Shown here: piece by piece, positions 11,591 to 22,149 of the stretch
Numbering within the stretch: position 1 is the stretch's first letter
Layout of the letters: each line of letters begins with the position of its first letter
Assembly (NCBI GenBank): GCA_013397435.1
Contig: VZRG01000308.1
Location: 372,001 to 436,000, forward strand
Source of the DNA: Erythrocercus mccallii
Taxonomy: Eukaryota > Chordata > Aves > Passeriformes > Dicruridae
Length of the DNA stretch: 64,000 bases
Direction: 5' to 3'
Made by a program: the position numbers and the translations under genes
Notes under the pieces: model-generated
What the model was told of the DNA's origin: nothing
Databases searched by the model: none
Seen by the model: only the letters and a program-made list of their open reading frames with translations

Positions 11591-14439
11591 GACCTCTGAG
11601 CAGCCTCTCTGGGAGGAGAAGTTACCCTTGAAATGGAGACGTCCTCCAAAAAACACCCTTACGCCTTTACATCGGCTCATCTCCGACTCTGCCTGATACC
11701 AGCGCAATACCTGCAGGGTCTTGCCCCAGAGAGTTTCTCCTCTCCCACAGCTCGGATCAGATGATTTCTTTTTCGTGCCAATCGTACCTGGAGTTGTTCA
11801 AGACGGTGATATTGATCTTGTTCATATTTGTTGCCTTAATGAGTCACAAATTCTGTCTGTGAGCAGAGGTGGTTTGGAGGTGCCGGCTGGCTGCTGCTAA
11901 CCTGCCTTTCTGGAAGGGTAGGAATTTCAGCAGATTTGGAGAACTAGTGTTTTCTTAGATTCCTAGAGGAAATTACACTAATTGCAACAACCCCCATGTG
12001 CCTGCAGCAAAGAGAAGCGATAGGATCTCCCCAAATGTCTGCTCCTGAAGCCTGTAACATTCCTAACAGCCCTTCTCCCACCCTGCAGCTCGGAAGGACC
12101 TGCGGCAGGTGATCTGCCAGACCCAAACACTTACAGCTGCTTTGAGGCTAAATTCTCCCTGTGCTGGGTCATCTTTTGTCTACAAATGGTACTCGGGGCT
12201 GAGCAGAGGTGTCAGCTGTCCACACGGGCAGGGTACTTGGGCTGCTGTCCACTGCCACTCTGATTTTGGCTGGGGCCAAGGTTTCTTTATTTTGAAATCA
12301 TTTTAATATTCAGACTACACAAATATCCTCACATGGGCACGGTGCATGGGGTCATAGCACAGTGCTAGTGTGGAATTAATATAAATGCTCTATGGGATAT
12401 GTCTAAACAATGGACCTATATTAATCAAGCTTAATATTAATCAGCTTTCTCCTCCACTCAGCTCTAGCAATGCCCCTCTCCAGACCCGGACATGGAGCTG
12501 GTTTGGGGATGCAGACTCTTTCTGGAGCAGGACAGTGCAGGACCGTTCTTGCATCTCTCAGATGATCCTCAACAGGCTTAATTTAAACATTAACTCCCAA
12601 TTTGCCTCTGTGCTCAGGGCATGGAAAAAATTAGAGCAAAAGGAGAATTTTTCAAGAAGCTCTGAGTGAGCAAAGCAGGGTTATAATAGAAATAGTTTTT
12701 GACCTTAATTATGGCTTCTAATGGAAATAGTTGTGCAACTTCAGCAGTGGGGTTTGGTATGAGCAGCCAGATCTGAGCTGAGGATGGTGATGGGAGGACA
12801 ACGAGGGCTCGGCAGCCTTTGGCTTCTTGCTCATGGGAGGCTCTTGGAGAGCTGGGCTGAGGCTGGTGAGGAAAATGTTCCTCACTTCCACCAGCCACAG
12901 CTTTTGGATGGCTCTATCCAGAGCTAAAGCTTTGCCCCATTTCTGCTTCAGACAAGAATGTGGGCAGCCTCGAGTCCCTCATCAATGCCAGCAGAATGTA
13001 CAGGCAGCACCTAGCCTAGCACCTCCGGACAGAGGAGTGGGGACAGAGCCTGTAATTCCTTGCTGGGATCAGCACAGCAAGTCCCAGCACAGGGGCAGCA
13101 GGGCTCGTCCTGCTCAGCCTCCCCCCGGGGCAGGGGAAAGCAGGGTGACTGCCTGCCCCTCCCAGCTCCTCCAGGAAAGCGATTCTCTGCTGTGAATGCC
13201 AATACAATGAACTCCAGCACTGTCCTGCAGGGCTAAATGATGCCGGTGAGAGCAGAGGTACTCGTTTGAAGGATCCAGATTGCAAAATAATGACACAGCA
13301 TTTGCGAGGGGTGGGAGCAGGAGGGGTTAATTACTGAAGAGGAAGCACATCACCTTTGGTAGGGTCAAACCTCCTGGCTCTGGAAATCTGCTGTTATTAC
13401 CCCTGCTCTAATGGGTCACTTGGCACAGCCTGAGAGCAGTGAGGTGTGCAGCTAATGTGATTTAGAGACCTGTTTTTTGGGCAATCAATGGATGCTGGCC
13501 CTTCAAGGGGGCAGGGATCGCCTGGTTCACCTCTTTTCCTGCCATAAAGGCTTCTGAGATCTCGGGGCAAAAGGCTTCCTTGTGACTGGGGAAATTCAGG
13601 TGGGATGAATGGTTGATTAGCATAGCTGCAGGGCTGCAGGACACCAGCCAAAACCACTGCCATCAACGGGGCAGACTGGGATTATGGGAGATCCAGAGGG
13701 ACTTCAAGAAAGTGTCACCTCCTCCTGTGCCTGCACACTGCCAGGAACAGTCATGGAAAATGATGGTGACATCTTGCAAAGGACTGGTCTCCATCTCTGC
13801 AGTGGTGTCAGGGTGGGTGGGGAATGGCAGCCCCTCTTCCCCAGTGTGCTCTGCAGAGCTTCCTGTCACACTGTCCCCTTGCCAGACCTCAGCCAGCTTT
13901 AGGCTGTCTCCAGGGAGAGCAAAGTCACCTCCCAAAGATATCCATATGTCTCTTCTGGATATAAATGCAGGAAATACGGGTCGATTCCCAGTCAAAAAGG
14001 AATGTGTGGTGTAGCAAGCCCCATCCAGCCTCCATGGTGTATCTTCGGAACATCTGATGGTGTAATCTCATGGTGTAATGAGGAAACGGAGCTGCAGCAG
14101 CTCTGTTTCACCTCTCAGGCTCGGAGCCAGTTACCTCCTGTATCCCAAAGGCACCTCCTGTCTTACCAAGAGCAAAGGGATGATGCTCCGCTCCTGGGGA
14201 GGGACCCAGGGCAAGGTCTCCCCACAAACACAGGGCCCAGCAGCCATTGCCAAGGCACATGTCCTTGCATTTTCAACTCTCAGTTCTTGAAAACTTGGGA
14301 AAACCTGACCATTTTGGTCCTCCAAAGAGTGCTGGAAAACCCTGGCCTCAGTGTGGGGGTTGAGTTGTTTGGAAAATTCAGGCTTTGTGCTGAAGATGCA
14401 AACATGTTAGTTCCCCTCCATTGCCCATATATCTGTGTA
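11591..14439. other. non-coding stretch, no gene recognised
   Basis: No exon or named repeat. The part at 12640-12740 has repeated 'gaaatagtt' words around 'ttaattatgg', and 12380-12450 has several ATTAAT words. These resemble homeodomain sites but are weak evidence alone. A short 'taatgaggaaacggag' at 14077 could be a SINE scrap, but it is too short to call. Confidence 0.45.
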
Positions 14440-14860
14440 GGCTGCAGAAATAAAGCAAGTGTTTAACATGCAGTCATTTAACCCTTTCAGGATTCCAGTT
14501 GATTCATAGCATTAACTAACATAAAGAATCGTCCAGTGTGCTTTGACAGCCACTGTTTTAAAGTTCTTATCATAGTTATTTTTTTCCTTTTATCATAGTT
14601 TTTGTATTGTGTGGTGAAGATTTATCTCTATCCTTGCTTAGTTTATCTATAATTCAGGACGTTTTTACACTTAGGTTATAATTGACTTTTCCATGCTGCA
14701 GCAACTCAAACAATAACTATTAATATTCAGCAGTCTATAGTGATAAAGATTTCCATTTACTTTCTTTTACTTAACCGTGTGAATATACGACATCCTATCT
14801 CACATGGGTAATATTGAATTCATTCATATTTACTCTCCATTTTCCTGTATAACAATATTG
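14440..14860. other. AT-rich island
   Basis: This is one of the most AT-rich stretches in the window, with T runs and an internal direct repeat of 'ttatcatagtt' about 24 bases apart near 14568-14602. A polyadenylation-type AATAAA lies at 14450. No LINE or SINE was recognised. It could be a conserved non-coding element, a matrix-attachment-type sequence, or simply low-GC DNA. Confidence 0.4.
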
Positions 14861-16541
14861 AAAGAGAGCACTGCGGTTTTGGGGACATCTGACTCCCGCT
14901 CCCAGCTGGCCAGCCCTGCTTCCACAGAAGGGAGCCAACACCTGCAGGTCCTGGTGAGGCTGTGATGCTGCCTGACCATCACCCCTCAGGGTCTTCCCAA
15001 GGTCGAGGAAGAAGGTGGAGCAGAGTACGAAGCACAGCACCTCAGCCTTCCTCCCCTCAGGAGCAGGACTCTGGCCCTGATGAGGACACTGCATTTGCCC
15101 CTGAGAAGCAGTTGCCTTAAAAACCCCAAATGGTGTTACAGGGCTGTGAGCTGAAAATGGGGAAAATGCCTCGGTACTCTGCCCCAGGTATCCCTCGTGA
15201 TGTTGGATAATAAACAGATATCCATAAACGGATGGGTGTGCAGGGTGGATTGATGGTGGAAGGAGATAGGAGCTGGGCTGGGAAGGCAGAACAGTTCATT
15301 CTTTAAGGGGATTATGCTGCAGCACAGAACCAGGAGTCCCCTGCCCTAGGTTTTACAGCCTTACACAGGACAGGTGAGGAAGGCTGAGGACATACCAGGC
15401 TGATCTCCCATCCCTTTTTCTGCTGTAAAATGCATGGTGGCAAGTTTGTTGGGGAGGCTCTGAACACCAGCACTGCAGCCAAGGCTCTGACCCACCCCTG
15501 TCACCGTCAGAGATGGCAAAGGTGTCCTGGCTCTGCCTCAGGAGCTTTATTCTGCAGCTCAGCCTCCTCCAGGGGTACAAAGACACTCTGTGTCTGGGTG
15601 CTGCTGGGACCAGTGCCAGGCAGAAGCAGACAGGAGGGGAGCCAGTAGGAAACCCCAAACACACTCACCCTGATGCTGGGCAGCAGCAGATGAGCTGGCT
15701 CTCAGCAGAGAGGATGGAGTGGTGGGAGGGTGTGAGCTGCCTCTTGTTGCTGGGGCTTGGGGATGGAGCCGTGTGCATTTCCATTCTCTTGCCCCTCGAA
15801 GGCTGCATGCCTTCCTCCCAGCCGTGTGGGGCCCTCCCTGTGTGGGACCCCACTGCAGGGGCTGGCACCACCCCTCTGCCCAGGCTCTTGGCACGGAGCT
15901 GGCTCTGCCAGGGTGGGAAGCACTGCACGGGGAGATGCCCTCTCCACCATTCATCTCTCTGACGGAAGGTGGAGCAGGGACCGGCTGCAAAGCAAGGTAT
16001 TAACTGCAGCTGTGTCGAGCTGTTGTGACTGAGCTCTTCCTTGTAATTATGAAAAATGTCCTGCACAGGGGAGAAGTGGCAGAGCTGCTCCCCCCTGCTT
16101 GGAGAGAATTACTTTCCCAGGCAGATTTCCTCCAAAAAAGAGGGGCTCTTCATCCTCTCCGCCGCAGCCACCCACGGAGCGGGACTGTTCCCCCCGGTGC
16201 TGTTGGTGAGCTGTTCCTGTGCTTCACGGCTAGTTAAGGGCTAGTGGGGTTAAACGGATAGTCCATTAATCTCGGCCGCCCAGGTCAGAGCCGAGGGACA
16301 CACATGCGGCTGGTGATTTATGGGCAGCCTGGGCCCGTGCCCCTTCTTGGGGCTGCTGCCAGAGCTGCCCAGCACGGTGGGCACTTGCCAAGCCTGGAAG
16401 GAGGAGCAGCGAGCTGTTCTGGCTGTGGCCAGCGCTGCTTCCATCCTGGCTCAGCCCTGGCAATAACTCACCTTGCAGAGATGCCTCAGGAGCAGCGCTG
16501 CCCACGACAAAGCGCACACCCCAGCCACCTCCACTGCCCTC
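14861..16541. other. non-coding stretch, no gene recognised
   Basis: GC-rich unique-looking DNA with overlapping chance frames on both strands (133-149 codons). A minor CpG cluster lies at 16135-16290. No splice-bounded coding segment or repeat family can be supported. Confidence 0.5.
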
Positions 16542-16572
16542 CCTGCCTCCGTTTCCCCATCATTAGAAGAGT
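16542..16572 (-). mobile_element. MIR-like SINE scrap
   Basis: 'tgcctccgtttccccatcat' is the reverse complement of the MIR core (GATGGGGAAACTGAGGCA) with one change in the core. Only about 30 bases can be followed, so chance similarity is not excluded. Confidence 0.35.
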
Positions 16573-17388
16573 CACAGCCTCTCCAGCCTCGCAGGACCCA
16601 ATGCCCATCACCCTGTGCAATGCCCAACCCAGCGTGAGGAGGGCTCTGTGTCCCCAGAGCAGCTGTCCCCAGTGTGCAGCAGGTGGGATGGAGGACAGGC
16701 AGCGCTCTGGGGACACCGCAGCCACCAGGAGCCGGGGGCTGCCCCTACGGCACGTGCGGAGCTGGGATTCCCTCTTCTTTCATGTTCCTCTTGGCCTCTG
16801 ATCAGAAGTGCGCGCTATCTGCCTGCCATTAGCCTGCCTGCTGCTCTCTGCCCCGGGAGCAATCACAGGGTGAATGAATAAACACAACAGCATTTAGTGA
16901 GATCTGAAAGGAGATGTGATGATAATTTCTTCCCTGCAAATTGTAGGCGCTCACGTTTTCAGCGTGCTGAAGGCAATTAGAGCGGAGCGGAGCTGGCAAG
17001 ATGAGGGACAACGCTGGAGAAGCTGCAACTATGGAGCCGTAATAACAATTTAGATTCTATTTAGATACAAGTGGCTACAAGTCGGGTCTCAATATTGAAT
17101 CAATTGACACAGACAAATGATTTAATATGGAGGTTTTCACCAGAGAGGAAGGGAGGGACCAGCCTTTTAGAGGCACCCAGACCGGATGGGCATCAGGGAC
17201 TGATCCAGAACTTCTGGCTGCGTAGAGGGGAGACAGAAAGGGGTGATCCTGAGGGGAACAAATGCCCTTTCTCGCAGCTTTTGGCACTCTGGGCTGGCTT
17301 ATGCTCGGCATCGATTGAGGAGGTATTTTTAGAGGCAGTCTGGTATTTGTTAACCTTCTTGTGCAGAGTGGAACTCGCTTCTCAAAAG
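16573..17388. other. non-coding stretch with possible conserved block
   Basis: From about 16850 to 17130 the sequence is AT-leaning and free of simple repeats, with words such as 'gcatttagtgagatctg', 'gatgataatttc' and 'caattgacacagac'. This texture is typical of conserved non-coding DNA. It sits directly upstream of the TATA box at 17481, so it could act as a proximal enhancer if that promoter is real. No coding evidence. Confidence 0.3.
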
Positions 17389-17410
17389 CATGTGTGCGCG
17401 CACGCGTGCG
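17389..17410. repeat. 22-bp alternating pyrimidine/purine tract (Z-DNA prone)
   Basis: Every base alternates pyrimidine-purine for 22 positions, mixing CA/TG and CG steps and containing the palindrome cacgcgtg. CG/CA alternation of this length is a standard predictor of left-handed Z-DNA under negative supercoiling. It ends 70 bases before a TATA box, where such tracts are often found near promoters. Confidence 0.8.
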
Positions 17411-17480
17411 GGAGGCAGGAGAGATCCCGCCAGAGATAAAACCGAAGTAGCCAGCCCCAGCCAAAGGCCGGGCGCAGCTG

Positions 17481-17489
17481 TATAAATAT
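17481..17489 (+). promoter_or_regulatory. TATA-box candidate
   Basis: TATAAATAT is a strong TATA box. It is preceded by GC-rich sequence with an E-box (cagctg) and a GATA-like word (agataaaa). Transcription would start near 17510. An ATG frame with a signal-peptide-like start follows at 17582. TATA-like words also occur by chance, and no transcript data are available. Confidence 0.3.
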
Positions 17490-17581
17490 GAGGTGGTCCC
17501 CCTCACCCCTCACCTCCTCACAGCCAGTGGGGCTGGTGACACTGGAGAATGCTTTGCTGTCATTAGTTAATTGAGCTGCCG

Positions 17582-17808
17582 ATGTTAAGAAAAGGTTATG
17601 TATTTCTCCTGGTAGTTTTTCTTTGTAAAACTCTGACAGGGATCTCTTGCAATAGCAGTGGTAATGTCCCAGCTGGGGAGTTCAAGCAAATCTTCCCTAT
17701 GGTGTGGATTTTTCTTTTCTTTTCCTTCTTTTCATATTTTCCCACCCATACAGAGGTTGCTCTGCAGAGGAGCAGAGAACCCCAAGCCACCCTGTGTGCC
17801 TGCCTCCT
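17582..17808 (+). CDS. candidate small secreted protein, two exons, unproven
   Basis: An ATG 101 bases after the TATA box opens a frame starting MLRKGYVFLLVVFLCKTLTG. It has a basic start, a ten-residue hydrophobic core, and a possible cleavage before Cys-23, as in a secretory signal peptide. A donor-like GTAATG lies at 17661. Next comes a long pyrimidine tract (17709-17745) and an acceptor ending cag at 17753, then a 55-base segment closed by a perfect donor GTAAGT at 17809. The implied 93-base intron is a multiple of three, so the frame stays open (EVALQRSREPQ...) whether or not it is removed. Against it: the start context is weak (C at -3), the first donor is imperfect, no family is recognised, and the T-rich stretch gives hydrophobic residues by composition. 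No downstream exons could be traced. Treat it as a hypothesis. Confidence 0.15.
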
Positions 17809-17814
17809 GTAAGT

Positions 17815-19529
17815 GATACCCCTCACTGCTGCCCCATGCAGGGTCTCCCTGCCAGCCTGGGGACCACCAGCAGTGTGGGCTCTCCACCCCCTTACCTGCT
17901 TCAGGAAACAGTCCAGAGATCCATGCACAGTGTCTGCTGTCCCCTCGCAGCACAGAGTACTCGAGGGGGAAAAGAGGATTGGATCCTGTCTCTGGTGCTG
18001 GCAGCACTGCAGAAGCATTGCAGTTTGCTTCTGTGGAATCTGAGAGGATTCACCAAAACAGACCCACGTACATGGTGCTGTCAGAGGGATCCCTGAGCAT
18101 CCATGTCTTGGCTGATGCCACGAAACTCATTTCACTGCAAACATTTTTAATGCTCACCTCTTGAAACCAAGTGCTAGGGACCTGGGAGACAGTCTCCTTC
18201 CTCTGCCTTGGCTTCGAGCTGTTCTGCTGGGAAGTTTTCCCAGCTGGAGATGGGTCTCACCTGGGATGGCTGGGAGCAGTGAGGCAGGCTGCTCTGCAGG
18301 TTGGGTATGGGAGGGAAACGGGAATGCAGGGTCCTGGGAGCTGCCTCAAGCAGCCTGTGTTTGTTGCTGCAACTTAGAGCACTTTGCTCCGGGCAGAGCA
18401 GAGCCCCTTGTGTTGCTACCACAGCAACAGGAGGGGTGCGAGCTGTCTGTAGGACGCGTTTGCTGGGACCGCCGTGAAGGTGCATCTCGCGTTCGTGCTT
18501 AATGATCACTCCAACCTCCTGTGCCTGTGGAGCACCTCCCAGGTGTTCAGCTCTTCCTGGGGACAGCAGGACCGGCTTTTATGATTCACCTTCCCGCTGC
18601 AGTCCCGCAGCAGCTCCCAGGCGTTCACATCCACATGAAACAGAGGGCTGTCATTATCCGCCCGCGGAGCACCGAGGCGGAGGAGCAGGCTGGGCGAGCT
18701 CCTGGCTGGGATGGCTTCACCCACGGAGAGAGCAGCTCCAGCCATGAAGTGCAGCGTGGCCCCGGGGCCGGCTGCCATGGCCATCCCCACACCTCGCAGC
18801 AGGAGCATCCGCCCCCGTCCCGCCAGGACCCACCGCTCCTCCGGAGAGGATGCCTCCTCCTGCCGGGACCAAGCGGTGAATGACAGGGCATGGCAAGGCA
18901 GAGAGGAAACCCTGAGGAAGCAGGATTTCACCTGCTCTTCTCCCATGGGGACCTTATACCAGTGTAGCACATCTTATTACAGCTTTTGCTCAAACAGCTG
19001 CCTTCCACCTCCTTCAGGTTTTCCGCTGGCTTTGCCTAAGCCTCAGGGCTTTTATTCCCCAAAACATCTCTGTTCAGTACTCTCAGTTTCTGGACCAGGT
19101 GATGATTTGGCAATGGATCTGCCAGTGAGACAGACCTTCACCTGCCTAACAGCTGGCAGTGCCCACCCGTGGCAAGCTCAGCACAACCTGCCCCTGTCCT
19201 TGCAGCCGCCCTGGCCAAGCAGCAGATTCTGCTGCCACAGAGCCTTGCAAATTACTTGCCATAAACCCAGTACTGAGGTGGAGGAAAACCCATAAGAAGT
19301 GTCCAGATGAACTATGGGGGTGATGCACTGCTGTGCTCCTGCACACTGCCCTGGCATCATGTCTCCACAGGATGAAATGTGACCCAGGCAGTCACCGGGT
19401 TAACATCCCAGGGTCAGAGCCCAAGCCAGTGGTGGCTGTGTCCATGGAGGAGGTCACTGACCCCAGCTTCCCACTACTGCCTCTGGTGAAGAGGTCACCA
19501 TAGCCCCCCCCCACCAGCACAGTGGTCGC
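17815..19529. other. non-coding stretch, no gene recognised
   Basis: GC-rich DNA with a small CpG cluster at 18655-18860, for example six CpGs within 25 bases near 18657. Frames of 110-194 codons overlap on both strands without recognisable domains. If the candidate at 17582 is real, later exons could lie here, but I cannot pick any out. Confidence 0.45.
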
Positions 19530-20030
19530 TGGCTGATCCTTAATTAATCCCAGGCAATATTAATCAGTTGACATCCGACAGCTGAAGAGCGGATGGCAAC
19601 CGCTCTGGGGCTGTGCCTCCTCTGAGCAGCAGCACTGAACCCGTCTGAGCGTCTCTGGCCCCAGTTCTGGGGGATACAATCAAGATTTCCTGGAATTGTG
19701 TCTGACAGTCTTCATTCCCAATAGAAAGATGCATTCCCACTGCTGCAAAGCAAATCAGTTCTGGGACCACAGCAGCAGCTATTTCAGTGACAGCACTGCA
19801 TTCCCCTCATCATAGAAATGACCATGCCTTCCCATTTCCCACTACCTCACTCCCTCCTCCTGGCCCAAGTCTTTAATCCTTCCCTCACAGGCTCTGCCAG
19901 TTTGGATTTCTAATCACGGTCAGTGCATGCTGGAATTAATGATCTGATCCAATCGACATCCAGGAATCTGTAACGAGACTCTGCTTTAGATTAATCAGTC
20001 ATTAGGCCAAAATGCCAACACAGTGCCAGA
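19530..20030. promoter_or_regulatory. cluster of homeodomain-type TAAT sites
   Basis: Several TAAT/ATTA words cluster here, including 'ttaattaatcc', 'atattaatcag', 'ggaattaatgatc' and 'gattaatcagtcattagg'. This density resembles developmental enhancers bound by homeodomain proteins. Sites this short are common, so only conservation or chromatin data would support the call. Confidence 0.25.
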
Positions 20031-22140
20031 AAACTATTTGTCTTTCCTGCCGTGTTTTCTTTCTATTTCTTTCATTTTAAATAACTCCAAAGGGCTCAGC
20101 TCTTCCCCTTTTCCTTCTCAGGAGAGGGAGCAGCTTCCCTGTTGCAAGTGCCAGCCCCAGGTCCTGACCCTCTCCAGTCTTTTACATTCAGTCTTGGATG
20201 CTCTGGCTCTGCTTCCCTGCAGATTAGCTAATTTAGTACATAAAAAGGGGAAAGTCAATGCTCATCTTAAATACAACGCCAGGGGTTGTTTTGGAAGCAG
20301 GCACACACCTTGCTGGTACAAGAGCTGCCAGAGGGTACCAAGGCTCCTGCTCCAGCCCTCAGCCATGCTCTGGCAGTCTCCAAGAGTGGGGGATGCTGCA
20401 GAGCCTGGGGTCTGTGGGGTTCCCACCTGGAGAGATGATGGCAGTGCCGGCTGGGCTGGGACGCGAGGTGGGTGCTGCTTCAGAGGCAAGAGAGAGAGCA
20501 GCAGGGGTCCAATTTTGGTGACCTCATTCCTGCAAAGGATATTGGAAAATAGCAACAAGATCAGAAACAGGCTGAGATACGTGGCAGGGCTGAGCCCCAA
20601 GACCTGCTTACCGTGAGAAATTTAAGGATCCCAATCAGTTGATCAAAGGAGAGGAGACCTGAGCTGCACCAGGGGAAGATATCTGATAGCAGAGGCTTCT
20701 CCAGCTTAGCAGGTAAAGCAGGATGCCGCAGCTGGAGGTTTCAAAGGAGGGGGAAAAATTGAATTCAGGCACAATTTTTTTTTTTTTTTTTGTGAGAGGA
20801 ATTATCTGCTGCAGCAAGGGAATGCTGCAAGTTCTTCAAGTTTGGGGTCCTTAAATCTGTGGGTGTCACTCAGATGCTGAGGTCTAATTTCCTCCACACA
20901 CTAAAGGAACTGATGGGGTGTTTCCTTTGCCACGTGCAATGCAGTGCTAATGCCTGTGGCCTCTGCTGGCTCTGAGACATGAATAAAACAAAAGCAGTTC
21001 CCAGCTCCTTCACGAGCACCTCTTTGGAGATGGAGGGGGCAGGAGCAGGGTTTGCAGTGCATTTCCGTGGCTCATTGTATCCTCATCCCAGCACCCTCCT
21101 GCCAGAGAACGGGGTAAATCTGATAAGTACCAGGGTTAGGCTTTATTCCACTTCAGCAACTTCTGAAACATGACATTTTTAGCCAGATCTGCACCTTTCC
21201 CTGGGGAGCTGCAAATGAACCTCACTTAGCTTACAGGGAATAGGTGCTGATCTGTCAAACGTTACCAGGAGCTGTGGTGAGCTGGGAGGGTGCAGGGTTC
21301 ACACCAGGGAGAAAGCCTGGCTGTGCCCAGCATCCTGGGAGAGCTGCAGGAAAGCAGAGGGAATGCGCAGCCTGTTCTGGGCCCCTGTCACCAGCTTAAT
21401 TGCCTGATGCTGAGCATGGCTTAGCACTGCTTCTCCTCAGCTGCTTTAAAAAGCAGTTTTCTGCTCTGCAAGATCTAAGCATCCTTCAGGAGCGAGACCG
21501 CAGGCAGGGATGCAGGTGGGCACTCTCTCCCCAGGAGCCCTGGTGCTTGCCAGGGTGTTCTGTGTTCAGCACCAGGGTGAGGCATTGCCAGGAGAGAGCC
21601 TTTGTCCCGGACTTGGCAGTGGAGGGTGTTGGAGACACCCTCGAGGGCAGCACTGTGCAGCATGGCCATGGGGCTGGACCTCCTCCAGAGGCAGCAGGCA
21701 TCCCGTGGCCATCGGTAATGATCCGGGAAGGGAAGGAGGGAATGTAACAGGCATCCCCTCTGCAAGGCTCCTCTCCCACTCAAAACTTGTTCCACGGAAC
21801 AGCCCCTCCCATCACCCTGGGAACCAGCCCGGCTGCAGAGAGGTAACCCCAGGGCTGCTCTGCGCCCCTCAGTCAGCAAAGCCTCTCTTTGGAGCCCTGG
21901 CTCCCAGCCTGTATTTCCAGCCTCAGCAGTGAAGGCTGGGAGCAGGGGATGCCCCACTGCGTTGGTCACCCTGGGGGCCAGCCCCTTCCCTCTGGCTGCT
22001 CCGAGGGGGATGAGGGAATGAAAGGTGCCTGGAGCTTATTCAGTCTTCTCACTGGAGGAGGGGAGTTTATTGGAAAACACCTGGAATCTATTAGGCCTGG
22101 AATATGGAGTCAAGGTTTTGCCGCCTGCAGGCAGCCCAAG
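20031..22140. other. non-coding stretch, no gene recognised
   Basis: Includes a pure T run at about 20775-20791. The rest is unique-looking, GC-moderate DNA without supported exons. Confidence 0.5.
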
Positions 22141-22149
22141 TATAAATAG
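22141..22149 (+). promoter_or_regulatory. isolated TATA/MEF2-like site
   Basis: TATAAATAG fits a TATA box and nearly fits a MEF2 site. It follows 'ggaatatgg', which is CArG-like. There is no CpG island or good downstream ATG frame, so an enhancer site or chance occurrence is as likely as a promoter. Confidence 0.15.

Noticed and set aside
10544..11707. 260-codon plus-strand and 247-codon minus-strand frames
   Set aside because: They overlap on opposite strands in a CpG island, where stop codons are rare; low-complexity Pro/Ser/Arg composition and no domain.
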